Shown here: one piece after another, positions 7,359 through 15,987 of the stretch
Layout: the number at the start of each line of letters is the position of its first letter
Position numbering within the stretch: the stretch's first letter is position 1
Assembly: GCA_017429985.1 (NCBI GenBank)
Contig: JAFRNW010000018.1
Span: 124,001 to 188,000, forward strand
Direction of reading: 5' to 3'
From: Clostridia bacterium
GTDB taxonomy: Bacteria > Bacillota > Clostridia > Christensenellales > CAG-138
DNA length: 64,000 bases
Notes under the pieces: model-generated
The model's input: only the letters and a program-made list of their open reading frames with translations
What the model was told of the DNA's origin: nothing
Databases searched by the model: none
Made by a program: the position numbers and the translations under genes

Positions 7359-8126
7359 ATGATTAAAGCTGTAATGTTCGATATGGGCGGAACGCTGGAA
7401 GATCTGTATTCGGACGAAAAAAACAACAAAGCCACCGCGTATGCCCTCTATGACATCCTGAAAAAACACAATGTCGACGTCCCCTATGAGGCAGAGCCCC
7501 TCTGGGAGATCGTCGGTAAGGGAATTCAAGAGTATAAAAAGGATTCCGAGCGCACACTCGTCGAACTGAAGCCGGAGGAGATCTGGTGCGATTGGGGATT
7601 CAAAAATATTCCCGTCAACCGCAATAAGCTTGCCGAAATCAGCGAAGAGATCGCACATATGTGGGAAACCACCTTTTATGACAGAAAGCTCCGCGACCAC
7701 GCCGCTGAAATGCTGAAAGGTCTGAAAGAGGATCTCGGAATGCATGTCTCCGTTGTCAGCAACACCGGAAGCCTGTTCCAGGTCTTCTCTACCCTGAATC
7801 ATTACGGAGTCCGCCAGTATTTTGATGACATCACGCTTTCCTCGATCACCGGCTACCGCAAGCCGCATCCGAACATTTTCCGCATTGCATTAGCCCAGGC
7901 GGATCTTGACCCTTCCGAATGTGCATTCGTCGGGGATACGCTTTCCAGAGATGTCGTCGGTCCGCGCAAAATGGGTTTCGGGCGCGTTTTCAAGATCAAT
8001 TCCTTCCTGACACCTCAGAAGGATCTCGGCACGTTCGATGTGCAGCCTGATTACCAGATCACGGACATCTATGATGTCTATGCACTTTTGAAGAAAGAAC
8101 GCGAAAATGAGGCCGCACACGCCTGA
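7359..8126 (+). CDS. HAD-superfamily hydrolase, paralog 5, leading the importer operon
   Basis: The start is ATG 7359 behind ATAGGAG; in-frame codons upstream overlap the operator and are probably not translated. The 255-residue protein has motif I FDMGGT (Asp8, Gly10 instead of Asp), a helical cap, motif II VVSNTG, motif III GYRKPHP and motif IV GDTLSRD. The GDT-SRD form groups it with paralog 4 at 2.7-3.4 kb. It is the first gene of a unit that continues into the ABC importer 60 bp downstream, which links the HAD proteins to whatever the importer brings in. Substrate unknown. Confidence 0.87.
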   Translation: MIKAVMFDMGGTLEDLYSDEKNNKATAYALYDILKKHNVDVPYEAEPLWEIVGKGIQEYKKDSERTLVELKPEEIWCDWGFKNIPVNRNKLAEISEEIAHMWETTFYDRKLRDHAAEMLKGLKEDLGMHVSVVSNTGSLFQVFSTLNHYGVRQYFDDITLSSITGYRKPHPNIFRIALAQADLDPSECAFVGDTLSRDVVGPRKMGFGRVFKINSFLTPQKDLGTFDVQPDYQITDIYDVYALLKKERENEAAHA

Positions 8127-8186
8127 GCGTCCCTCGGTTTTCTAATAATCATCCCGGTATTCTGATCTCGAAAAGGAGGCTATAAG

Positions 8187-10028
8187 ATGGCAAAGAAAGG
8201 GTGGAAACATCCTCCGATGACCAAAGAACGGTTAAAAAACCAGTTCAACAGCCTGATCGGAAATCCCTTCAACGTGATCGTTTTCATCACGTTGATTCTG
8301 CTGTTTGTTCTGATTATCATCCCGCTTCTTTCGATGGTCCACAACACCTTCATCGTGGCGAAATCGGAACTTCGCAACATTCCCGGTGCCAAAGTCGGCG
8401 ATTATACCCTCTGGTACTGGAAATACCTGATCGCGAGCCCGCTGACAAAAACGATCCTGTGGGTCCCGCTTCGTAACTCCCTGATTATCGGTGCATTCGT
8501 CACCGTCATCGCGGTTCCTCTCGGCGCCCTGATGGCCTGGCTGATGGTACGTACCGACATTCCGGGGAAAGGGCTCCTGTCCGCTCTGATCCTGATCCCG
8601 TATATGATCCCATCCTGGTGCAAAGCGCTTTCCTGGATGACCATCTTCCGGAATCCGAGCATGGGCGGCAACGGCGTGCTGTCAAGTTTGGGCATTCCCG
8701 TCCCGAACGCGCTGGCTTCCGGATTCATCCCCATCATCATCGTTATGACGATGCACTATTACGCATTCTCATACATCATGGCCTCCGGCGCGCTGCGTTC
8801 GATCAACTCCGAGCTGGAAGAAATGGGTGAAATCCAGGGCGCTACCAGAGCTCAGATTCTGAAAAGCATCACGCTTCCCCTGATCCTCCCGTCCATCCTT
8901 TCGGCAACCATCATGACCATCAGCAAATCTGTCGGTACGTATGGCGTTGCCGCAAGGCTCGGGGGCAACAATGCGGACGGTACCCCGTTCTATGTCCTTG
9001 CGACCCGCATGAAGGATTTTATCAACAGCAGCCCGAAAGGCGTCGGCTACGCAATGTCGATTCTGATGATCCTTCTTGCCGCAGGAACCATTATCATCAA
9101 CCAGAAACTGATCGGTACCCGTAAGTCCTACGCCACGATCGGCGGCAAGGGAACCAGGAGCAATCTGATTCAGCTCCGCAGCGCCAAGTGGCCGATGCTG
9201 ATCGTTATCTCTCTCTTCCTGATCATCGCCATGGTCATGCCGGTCTTCTTCCTCGTAATGGAATCCTTCCAGATCGTTCCCGGCGGCGGCTACGGTGCGA
9301 ACAACCTTACGCTGTATGCATGGATCGGTGAACTGCAGAACGCGCCGAACCCCGGCTACGCGCAGAACGGTCTGTTCCGGAATTCGGAATTTGTCCGGGC
9401 TCTCGGAAATACGGTCAAGCTTTCTCTGATCGCTTCCCTTATCACCGCAACCTTCGGACAGTTCTTCGGATACATTACAACACGCGGACGCGGCAAATGG
9501 TACGGAAACGCTGTTGAGCAGCTCATCTTCATCCCGTATCTGATGCCCGGTGTCGCATTCTCCGCCATTTACTTCTCCATGTTCAGCCAGCCGAGGCTGG
9601 GCGGCCTGATCCCGTCCCTGTACGGAACGTTCGCGCTGATCCTTCTTGTTTCCATCGTGAAGCATTTCCCGTTTGCGAGCCGGTCCGGTTCCTCCAACAT
9701 GATGCAGATCGCCGTGGAACTGGAAGAAGCCGCCACGATCAACGGCGCGGGATTCTGGAAGAGGATTGCGAGTATTATCATTCCTCTCGCGAAAAACGGC
9801 TTCCTGTCCGGCTTCCTGCTTTCCTTCATCAGTATTGCCAAGGAACTGGATCTGATCGCGATCCTGATGACACCGAAGAATTATACGCTGTCGTTCCTCG
9901 CTTTCGACTATTCAAAGGAAGCCATGCCTCAGGTGGCGGATGCAATCTGTATCGTGATCATCGTATTCATTCTTGTTACCAACCGGATCGCGGATAAATT
10001 CGGCGGCAACGTCAGCAAGAGCATGTAA
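8187..10028 (+). CDS. ABC importer permease, two fused permease domains (FbpB/AfuB class)
   Basis: This 613-residue protein holds two binding-protein-dependent permease domains in one chain, each with about six membrane segments. ATPase-contacting EAA loops are seen near residues 211-240 (EEMGEIQGATRAQILKSITL) and 512-540 (LEEAATINGAGFWKRIASII). Fused double permeases are typical of the Fe3+/hexose-phosphate (AfuB), 2-aminoethylphosphonate and thiamine branches. It has a strong AAAAGGAGG site. With the following ATPase and lipoprotein it makes a complete importer. The choice between ferric iron, polyamine, sugar phosphate or phosphonate cannot be made from the permease; locus context favours a phosphorylated compound. 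Confidence 0.92.
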   Translation: MAKKGWKHPPMTKERLKNQFNSLIGNPFNVIVFITLILLFVLIIIPLLSMVHNTFIVAKSELRNIPGAKVGDYTLWYWKYLIASPLTKTILWVPLRNSLIIGAFVTVIAVPLGALMAWLMVRTDIPGKGLLSALILIPYMIPSWCKALSWMTIFRNPSMGGNGVLSSLGIPVPNALASGFIPIIIVMTMHYYAFSYIMASGALRSINSELEEMGEIQGATRAQILKSITLPLILPSILSATIMTISKSVGTYGVAARLGGNNADGTPFYVLATRMKDFINSSPKGVGYAMSILMILLAAGTIIINQKLIGTRKSYATIGGKGTRSNLIQLRSAKWPMLIVISLFLIIAMVMPVFFLVMESFQIVPGGGYGANNLTLYAWIGELQNAPNPGYAQNGLFRNSEFVRALGNTVKLSLIASLITATFGQFFGYITTRGRGKWYGNAVEQLIFIPYLMPGVAFSAIYFSMFSQPRLGGLIPSLYGTFALILLVSIVKHFPFASRSGSSNMMQIAVELEEAATINGAGFWKRIASIIIPLAKNGFLSGFLLSFISIAKELDLIAILMTPKNYTLSFLAFDYSKEAMPQVADAICIVIIVFILVTNRIADKFGGNVSKSM

Positions 10029-10059
10029 GCCGCGCACGACTTAAGAAAGGAAAACTGTT

Positions 10060-11217
10060 ATGAGTAAAATCGTATTAAGTCACATTGATAAATTTTACGG
10101 AGAGAACCATGTTCTCCGCGACATCAATCTTACCATCGAAGACGGCGACTTCATGACTCTGCTCGGGCCGTCCGGCTGCGGAAAAACAACGACACTCCGT
10201 GTTGTTTCGGGCCTGGAAAAACCGCAGCACGGCACCATGACCATCGACGACAAGCCGATCATTGACGCGGATAAAGCTTTTTATGAGGCTCCTTCCAAGC
10301 GCGGATTGAATCTTGTGTTCCAGAGCTACGCGCTGTGGCCGCACATGACGGTGTTCGACAACGTCGCTTTCGGTCTGAAGATCAAGAAAATGAAAAAAGC
10401 GGAAGTGGAAGAAACCGTTATGCGTTCGCTGAAGACCATGCGTATCGAAGAGTACAGAGACCGTTATCCGAACGAGCTCTCTGGCGGTCAGCAGCAGCGT
10501 GTCGCAATCGCGCGTGCGATCGCTTCCAGCCCGAAGCTGCTTCTCCTTGACGAGCCTCTTTCCAACCTGGACGCCCGTCTCCGTATCGACATGCGCGCGG
10601 AGCTGAAACGTCTGCACCGTGAAACCGGCACGACGATCATTTATGTTACTCATGATCAGGTCGAAGCTCTGACGATGTCCACCAAGATCGCTCTGTTCAA
10701 GGAAGGCGAGATCTCCCAGATTGACACGCCTCTCGGTCTGTATACGAACCCCATCGACCTGCAGGCTGCGGACTTCATCGGCAATCCGCGTATCAACTTC
10801 ATCGATTCCAAGAGCGTCTATGACGGTGAAAACCTGAGCGTTGAAAGCGTGTTCGGTACATACGTGTTCCCGAAATCCACATTGAAACTGGACGAGGAAA
10901 TCCCTCTGAACAAGGAATTTGATACCGTCCTGGGTCTCAGGCCCGAAATGGTGGATGTCTATACAGAGGATCCCCACCATAAAAACACCGTGCCCGCCAA
11001 GGTCTACGCGAATCAGCCCGCAGGCAGCGAAACGCTTATCACTCTGACGGTGGGCGGTCTGGAATTCCTTGCCATTCAGGTCGGTCTTGTGGAATATGAC
11101 ATGAACCAGCAGGTTTTCGTTGTTCTTCATCCGAGCCGCATGAATGTGTATAATAAAGAGACAGGAAGACTCATCAAATTCGCTAAGACCAAACATAAAG
11201 CGGGTATCGATGACTGA
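10060..11217 (+). CDS. ABC importer ATPase (FbpC/PotA class)
   Basis: The 385-residue protein has Walker A GPSGCGKTT (about residues 36-44), signature LSGGQQQR (about 140), Walker B LLLLDEPLSNLDA (about 160) and the switch histidine in YVTHDQVEA. A C-terminal TOBE-type region (about 285-375) follows, as in the CUT1/PotA/FbpC branch. It is 31 bp after the permease with AGAAAGGA upstream. It powers the fused permease from the cytoplasmic face. All catalytic motifs are intact. Confidence 0.94.
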   Translation: MSKIVLSHIDKFYGENHVLRDINLTIEDGDFMTLLGPSGCGKTTTLRVVSGLEKPQHGTMTIDDKPIIDADKAFYEAPSKRGLNLVFQSYALWPHMTVFDNVAFGLKIKKMKKAEVEETVMRSLKTMRIEEYRDRYPNELSGGQQQRVAIARAIASSPKLLLLDEPLSNLDARLRIDMRAELKRLHRETGTTIIYVTHDQVEALTMSTKIALFKEGEISQIDTPLGLYTNPIDLQAADFIGNPRINFIDSKSVYDGENLSVESVFGTYVFPKSTLKLDEEIPLNKEFDTVLGLRPEMVDVYTEDPHHKNTVPAKVYANQPAGSETLITLTVGGLEFLAIQVGLVEYDMNQQVFVVLHPSRMNVYNKETGRLIKFAKTKHKAGIDD

Positions 11218-11261
11218 CAACAGTTGCTTGATCATTTAAAGCAGAAAGGAAAATGTGTATC

Positions 11262-12578
11262 ATGAAAAAATCAGTTGCGATTCTTTTATCCGTTCTGATG
11301 CTCGCCTCGCTTGCTGCGTGTTCCTCTTCTTCCGATCCCGGAACCGTTTCTACGGAGGTACAACCGGAGGATGCGCAGAAGACCGGCGTCGAGGCGATCG
11401 ATACGGTAGGTGCCGACGGCATCGACTGGAACCACATGTCGGCGGATGAGCTCTACGAAATGGCAAAAGCCGAAGGCGGCACGATCACGATCTATTCAAC
11501 GTCTACTGACGCCGATACGGCCCGCAAATACATCCGTGACGTTTATCCCGATCTGAACTTTGAATTCATTTCCTGCGACACCGACACTGTCAAGGATAAG
11601 GTCGAAATGGAAGCTGACAGTGGAAACGTCATGGCGGATGTCCTGATGGTCAAAGACGCTTCCGGCGAGATCTACAACGAGCTTGTTCTCTATAACGTCG
11701 TGGATGTTTACTATCCCGCCGATATCTGCGAGCACATCGATCCGAAACTGCTGCAGTACGGCATGCCCCTGTATTCCACCTTCAACCCCTGGTTCTATAA
11801 CACGAGGATGTTCCCGGACGGAGTCCCGATCGAGAGCTGGTGGGACATCGTAGAAGGATATAACGAGGAAACCCAGTCCTATAAGGATGCAAGCGGAAAG
11901 AGCACGCAGAAGTGGACCATTTACTCAAAGGGCATCACTTCCCCCTCCTATGCGGCGCTCTGGTCGCAGCTGATCGTCGACGGCGACGCCCTCGCGGAGC
12001 AGTATAAGGCACAGTACGGAAAAGACCTCACCATCACCTATAACGGCCACCTGAAAAACACGCCTGGCGTCATGGAACTCCCGGAGAACAACGCAGGCGT
12101 TGAGCTCTTCTGGCGTTTTTCCCAGATGCTGATCACGCCTCTGGCGGACGGCGACGCGGTTGTGGAAGCGGTACATGACTCCGTCAACGGACCGACCCTC
12201 GGCCTCTGCTCGGCGTCCAAGCTGGACAACTCGAAGCAGTCCATGGGCGAGAACGGATTCGACATTGCCTGGGTTACTGGTCTGAAGCCCTATACGGCAC
12301 AGAACTCCGCAAGCTATTCCTATGTTGTGACCGGGTGCGACAACCCCGCCGGCGCGCGTCTGTTCATTAACTTCATGATGGGCGGTTCTGACGGACAGAG
12401 CGGCTGCTATCAGGTGTTTGACAAGCTCGGACACTGGTCCGTACGTGATGACGTGACCTATCAGAAATCCGGCATCGCTTTTGAAGATGTCGGCCTGACA
12501 GCGCCTGATTACAAACAGGTCTATGCCAATTACCCGAACGTTAAAACCTATTGGAATCTCTGGAACAGCACCAGATAA
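11262..12578 (+). CDS. ABC importer substrate-binding lipoprotein (AfuA/FbpA-like, family 1)
   Basis: The chosen start is ATG 11262; an upstream ATG at 11253 lies too close to the AAAGGA site. The signal peptide ends in the lipobox LAAC (MKKSVAILLSVLMLASLAAC), so the mature 438-residue protein is membrane-anchored. The fold-type stretch GGTITIYSTSTDADTARKYI and later YSTFNPWFYNTRMFPD and PESWWDIVE-like text (PIESWWDIVE) resemble ferric/hexose-phosphate/phosphonate binding proteins. AfuA of this class is known to bind hexose phosphates. It determines importer specificity but ligand residues cannot be assigned here. Confidence 0.9.
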   Translation: MKKSVAILLSVLMLASLAACSSSSDPGTVSTEVQPEDAQKTGVEAIDTVGADGIDWNHMSADELYEMAKAEGGTITIYSTSTDADTARKYIRDVYPDLNFEFISCDTDTVKDKVEMEADSGNVMADVLMVKDASGEIYNELVLYNVVDVYYPADICEHIDPKLLQYGMPLYSTFNPWFYNTRMFPDGVPIESWWDIVEGYNEETQSYKDASGKSTQKWTIYSKGITSPSYAALWSQLIVDGDALAEQYKAQYGKDLTITYNGHLKNTPGVMELPENNAGVELFWRFSQMLITPLADGDAVVEAVHDSVNGPTLGLCSASKLDNSKQSMGENGFDIAWVTGLKPYTAQNSASYSYVVTGCDNPAGARLFINFMMGGSDGQSGCYQVFDKLGHWSVRDDVTYQKSGIAFEDVGLTAPDYKQVYANYPNVKTYWNLWNSTR

Positions 12579-12591
12579 TCTGTTTCCATCT

Positions 12592-12618
12592 CACGCGGCG
12601 GGTTTATTCCGCCGCGTG
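12592..12618 (+). terminator. Strong hairpin closing the importer operon
   Basis: CACGCGGCGG and CCGCCGCGTG make a perfect 10-bp stem around a 7-base loop, 14 bp after the binding-protein stop. Only a poor U-tract follows, so it may terminate partially or protect the mRNA end. Confidence 0.6.
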
Positions 12619-12643
12619 CTGTTGAATCGCACGGTGTACCGCA

Positions 12644-13183
12644 ATGGCAAAAGAACGTTCTGCAATACAGAGAAAAATCGATCAGTTTCTGAGGGTTCTG
12701 TTTCTTGATGAAAAAGGAGCCCCGAAAAGCGCTGTATTGCTTTACTCCTTTCTTCTTGCGATTCTCTTTGTACTGATTTATCTGGCAGCCTACCTGCTTT
12801 TGCTGGATCCCCTGGAACAATTGTGCTCAGGCGCATCCGTTGCAGCAAGGAATATCATCCAGTACCTGGTCCCGGCCATCGCCGGAAGCGTCCCCTGCGT
12901 CGCACTGTATTTTGCCTTCCCGAAGAAGAAACAGCTCGTTCCGTACGCTTTCCTCTGGATGGTAGCCCTCCTCGTGGCAATCATGCTTTTTGAGTTGCTG
13001 CTGATCGACTGGTCGGACGCATGGACAGATTATCAGCTCTTTCTGGTAATCCTCGCCATCCCCCTCGCGGTTTCCATCCTTTGCGGAGGAATTCCTGCGA
13101 CGCTGCTTTACCGGAAGGATATGAAAAAGGCCCGTGAAGAGAGGGAAAATGCCCCGAAGCGTCCGTCCTACTACAATACTTGA
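12644..13183 (+). CDS. Small four-segment membrane protein, unknown function
   Basis: The 179-residue protein has a basic N-terminus and four hydrophobic stretches at about residues 30-52, 65-87, 99-121 and 127-150, then a charged tail (KKAREERENAPKR). No enzyme motif is visible. Its stop overlaps or abuts the following metallo-hydrolase gene, so the two are probably co-translated. The ribosome site before ATG 12644 is poor, and read-through from the importer operon past the hairpin is possible. I do not recognise the family. Confidence 0.7.
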   Translation: MAKERSAIQRKIDQFLRVLFLDEKGAPKSAVLLYSFLLAILFVLIYLAAYLLLLDPLEQLCSGASVAARNIIQYLVPAIAGSVPCVALYFAFPKKKQLVPYAFLWMVALLVAIMLFELLLIDWSDAWTDYQLFLVILAIPLAVSILCGGIPATLLYRKDMKKAREERENAPKRPSYYNT

Positions 13184-13188
13184 CTGAG

Positions 13189-14142
13189 ATGCTGGAAGTT
13201 TTTTTCTGCAATGTGGGTGACGGAGACGCGATCCTTCTGACAGAGCATCTGCCCGGCGGGCAGAAATACAACGTGTTGGTCGACGCCGGCAGACCATGTC
13301 TGGAACCTGCGGACGGCTCACTGAGAAAAGAGGCTGTGTATTACCTTCTGAAACGTAATATTCAGCATCTGGATCTTATGATCCTGACACATCTCCATAT
13401 CGATCATATCGGAGGTATGTCCCGTATCATTAAAAATATCCGGACGGATCGGATATGCGTTCTGACAGTTCCCCCGCAGAATTCACTCCCGATCATGCCT
13501 TCCTTCCGGTCGACGGAAAAGAGGGTGAACGGTCTGTTACAGCTTCTCAACCTCTTCCGGGAGCTGATTGCAGAAGCGGAGTCGCAAGGGTGCCGCGTGG
13601 AAACCGCAGTTCCCGGAACAGTATCTCTGACGGACAGGCTGTCCATGACAACCTATCTTCCGGACCAGGAACTTGTCGTTCGCCAAAAAAAAGTTTTTGA
13701 CGCACTGTACCTTCATAAGGATACGAATTACAGGGAATGCTACCGTGTCGCGGAAGATCGGAACCTCTCCAGCTTGATGAACCGGTTCTCATACGCAGGC
13801 AGGAACATCCTGCTGACCGGTGACCGTTATGCATCGGACTGGGAATCGATTCCCATTCCGGCATGCGACATCGTAAAGCTTCCCCACCACGGAGATCCAA
13901 AATCCATGACGGAATCTCTGATCAGAAAGCTTGCCCCGCAGTACGCCGTGATCTCCTGCCAGAATGATCCGGCAGCCAGAAAAGACCGTCCGAATGCTGA
14001 GATCGTTTCCATGATGCAGAAATATGTGCCGCATATTCTCTGTACGGAAAATAAATCCCTTCCGACGCTGAAGGCATCCACGCACAACGGAATTCTTTTC
14101 CGGATCAAAACGGACGGCACCATAAGCTGCAACCTGGTATGA
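13189..14142 (+). CDS. Metallo-beta-lactamase-fold hydrolase, ComEC C-terminal-like
   Basis: The chosen start is ATG 13189; a TTG at 13180 overlapping the previous stop is an alternative. The 317-residue protein has the opening LEVFFCNVGDGDAILL, as in ComEC/Rec2 MBL domains (normally VxFxDVGQGDa). The metal motif HLHIDH is complete (His68, His70, Asp72, His73), followed by RNILLTGDRYASDWE and VKLPHHGDPKSMTESL with its second-site histidines. There are no membrane segments, so it is a soluble stand-alone version; possible roles are nuclease or phosphodiesterase. Compare the degenerate homolog at 35.9-36.8 kb. Confidence 0.85.
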   Translation: MLEVFFCNVGDGDAILLTEHLPGGQKYNVLVDAGRPCLEPADGSLRKEAVYYLLKRNIQHLDLMILTHLHIDHIGGMSRIIKNIRTDRICVLTVPPQNSLPIMPSFRSTEKRVNGLLQLLNLFRELIAEAESQGCRVETAVPGTVSLTDRLSMTTYLPDQELVVRQKKVFDALYLHKDTNYRECYRVAEDRNLSSLMNRFSYAGRNILLTGDRYASDWESIPIPACDIVKLPHHGDPKSMTESLIRKLAPQYAVISCQNDPAARKDRPNAEIVSMMQKYVPHILCTENKSLPTLKASTHNGILFRIKTDGTISCNLV

Positions 14143-14223
14143 AGTATAATAAATCCCGTTTGCTGACGGTATTTATAAAGAAAGAAAGGAACATTGACAT
14201 TGATCAATAAAAGGAGAAAAAAC

Positions 14224-15687
14224 ATGAAAAAGCTAGTTTCAATCGTTCTTGCTCTGCTGATGGTCCTCGCTCTTGTTGCGTGTGCTGCTCCCGCAGCTCC
14301 CGCGGCAGAACCGGCAGTCGAAGAACCCGCCGCTGAAGTTCCCGCAGAAACCGCAGTGGAAGAGCCCGCAGCAGAACCCGCAGCGGAAGAGCCCGCAGCG
14401 GAAGAGCCCGCAGCAGAAGAAGTCGCCTATGCTCCTCTTGCTCTCAATATCAAGAATAAGACGGGCGTAACCATCAATGAAGTCTATATCTATGAACAGG
14501 GTGCGGAAGACAAGGGCAACAGCGTTGTCGAAGCAGGCTGGAAGGATAAGGATGCCGATGGAGACAATTACGAGAAGAACATCTACATCGTCCGCAAAGC
14601 GGATGCTCCGATGGAAGTCTATGTTGTCTTTGAAGATGGCAGCAACGCGACCTGGACACTTCCCGAAACTCTGAAAATGTACGACAAACTGTCCATGAAG
14701 AAGGGCACTGATGTCGCAGAGTGGGAGCAGGAAGCCAACGATGATCCGGAAGATATTGCGAAGATGGACGAAGTCGTTGCAGCGGGCAAGACCGCGGACA
14801 ACTTCTATCCGGGTTATGAACTGATCGCGGTCGAACTGAAGAACAAGACCGGCAAGAACATCAATGAGTTCTACTTCTATGAGGAGAACGGAGATCCCAA
14901 GAGCTACAACAACCTCATCGATTATCTCTACTCCGATGACGGTGTCAAGATGGACACCTGGATGCCGGGCAAAGCAAAAGAGGGCGGCAAGTATCTGTTT
15001 GACTGCTTTATCCGTCCCCATGCCGAAAACTACATGATCGATGTCGTATTTGATGACGGCTCCGCCATCACCTATCCGATCGAGAACTGGTTCAAGCCCG
15101 ACGGAGACGGCAACCTGCCCAACGAGATCTCTCTGAAGAGCGCAGAAGACAAATATGATATCAAAGTCCAGTATGACGGCGGCGATCCGGAACCGCTCCA
15201 GAATCTTGCCGACGCACTTGCCAAGGGACGCATCGTCGACGGATGGTATCCGACATACGGCGAAGCCAAGGCAGCTCCCGCAGATGCGGCAGAGTACCAG
15301 AACCTCGCGCTGAACATCAAGAACAAGACCGGCGTTACGATCAACGAAGTCTATATCTATGAGCAGGGTGCAGAAGACAAGGGCAGCAGCGTTGTCGAAG
15401 CAGGCTGGAAAGACAAGGATGCTGATGGCGACAACTATGAGAAGAACATCTTCATCATCCGCAAAGCCGGCGCTCCGATGGAAGTCTACGTCGTTTTCGA
15501 AGACGGCAGCACGGCTACCTGGACGCTGAGCAATCCTCTCAGCATGTATGATAAGCTGTCCATGAAGAAGGGCACCGACGTCACACAGTGGGAGCAGGAG
15601 CCCAACGATGATCCCGAAGATATCGCGAAGATGGACGAAGTCGTTGCCGCAGGCGTTACGGCAGACGGCTGGACACCCGTCAAATAA
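14224..15687 (+). CDS. Secreted lipoprotein built of three repeated ~120-residue domains
   Basis: The start is ATG 14224 behind AAAAGGAG. Residues 1-20 are a signal peptide with lipobox LVAC. A Pro/Ala/Glu-rich spacer of about 50 residues follows (EEPAAE units), long enough to cross the cell wall. Then come three related domains, at about residues 72-190, 199-340 and 361-480. Domains 1 and 3 are nearly identical (ALNIKNKTGVTINEVYIYEQ ... MEVYVVFEDGS); domain 2 is divergent (VELKNKTGKNINEFYFYEEN). No catalytic motif is seen. A surface binding or structural role is inferred. A strong terminator follows. Confidence 0.85.
   Translation: MKKLVSIVLALLMVLALVACAAPAAPAAEPAVEEPAAEVPAETAVEEPAAEPAAEEPAAEEPAAEEVAYAPLALNIKNKTGVTINEVYIYEQGAEDKGNSVVEAGWKDKDADGDNYEKNIYIVRKADAPMEVYVVFEDGSNATWTLPETLKMYDKLSMKKGTDVAEWEQEANDDPEDIAKMDEVVAAGKTADNFYPGYELIAVELKNKTGKNINEFYFYEENGDPKSYNNLIDYLYSDDGVKMDTWMPGKAKEGGKYLFDCFIRPHAENYMIDVVFDDGSAITYPIENWFKPDGDGNLPNEISLKSAEDKYDIKVQYDGGDPEPLQNLADALAKGRIVDGWYPTYGEAKAAPADAAEYQNLALNIKNKTGVTINEVYIYEQGAEDKGSSVVEAGWKDKDADGDNYEKNIFIIRKAGAPMEVYVVFEDGSTATWTLSNPLSMYDKLSMKKGTDVTQWEQEPNDDPEDIAKMDEVVAAGVTADGWTPVK
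14437..14798 (+). repeat. Internal repeat, copy 1, of the lipoprotein gene
   Basis: This 362-bp segment encodes domain 1 and has a counterpart of the same length at 15304-15665. The proteins are almost identical, while many third codon positions differ (for example CTTGCTCTCAAT versus CTCGCGCTGAAC). Confidence 0.85.
15304..15665 (+). repeat. Internal repeat, copy 2, of the lipoprotein gene
   Basis: Counterpart of 14437-14798. Protein changes are few (GNSVV to GSSVV, IYIVRKADAP to IFIIRKAGAP) despite scattered silent changes, implying selection on the protein after duplication. Confidence 0.85.
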
Positions 15688-15712
15688 GCCGAAAGAGTCT
15701 TACGGTTAACAG

Positions 15713-15746
15713 AACGGAAGCGGTTTTCCCGCTTCCGTTATCTTTT
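15713..15746 (+). terminator. Intrinsic terminator of the repeat lipoprotein gene
   Basis: AACGGAAGCGG and CCGCTTCCGTT form an 11-bp stem with a 5-base loop followed by ATCTTTTT. Confidence 0.9.
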
Positions 15747-15776
15747 TCCCGTAATATCCGTCCGGTTCGAATCCGT

Positions 15777-15930
15777 TTATGCTCCGTCCAGATAGTCCCT
15801 GATCTCGGCAAGTCTTTTCCCCGCGACGGCGCGTCCAGCTTTATATGCTCTCTCGAGCACCGCAGGATCCTTTTCGGTCCTTTTCATTCCGAGCAGTGCT
15901 TCAGGACAAATGATATTCCAAAACAATGTG
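15777..15930 (-). pseudogene. Possible C-terminal remnant of a patatin-like (YjjU-type) protein
   Basis: On the minus strand a reading frame ending at 15777 gives NIICPEALLGMKRTEKDPAV followed by LERAYKAGRAVAGKRLAEIR and DYLDGA. This resembles the tail of patatin-like phospholipases (EKD...L...Y..G...a...I..yL). Upstream the frame runs into the MacB-type permease gene, so no start or catalytic part remains. It could also be a short real ORF from ATG 15887, but no ribosome site supports that. The rest of 15688-15987 holds only the terminator of the lipoprotein gene. Confidence 0.3.
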
Positions 15931-15987
15931 CGGGGGCATACGTCCCGTAGAACAGAAAAGCACGGCCGGTAAGCCGTGCAAATTCGT

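Noticed and set aside
14275-14430. GAAGAGCCCGCAGC-type short repeats as a CRISPR or minisatellite array
   Set aside because: They are in-frame codons for a Pro/Ala/Glu linker of a lipoprotein; spacers are absent. No CRISPR array or cas gene is seen in the window.
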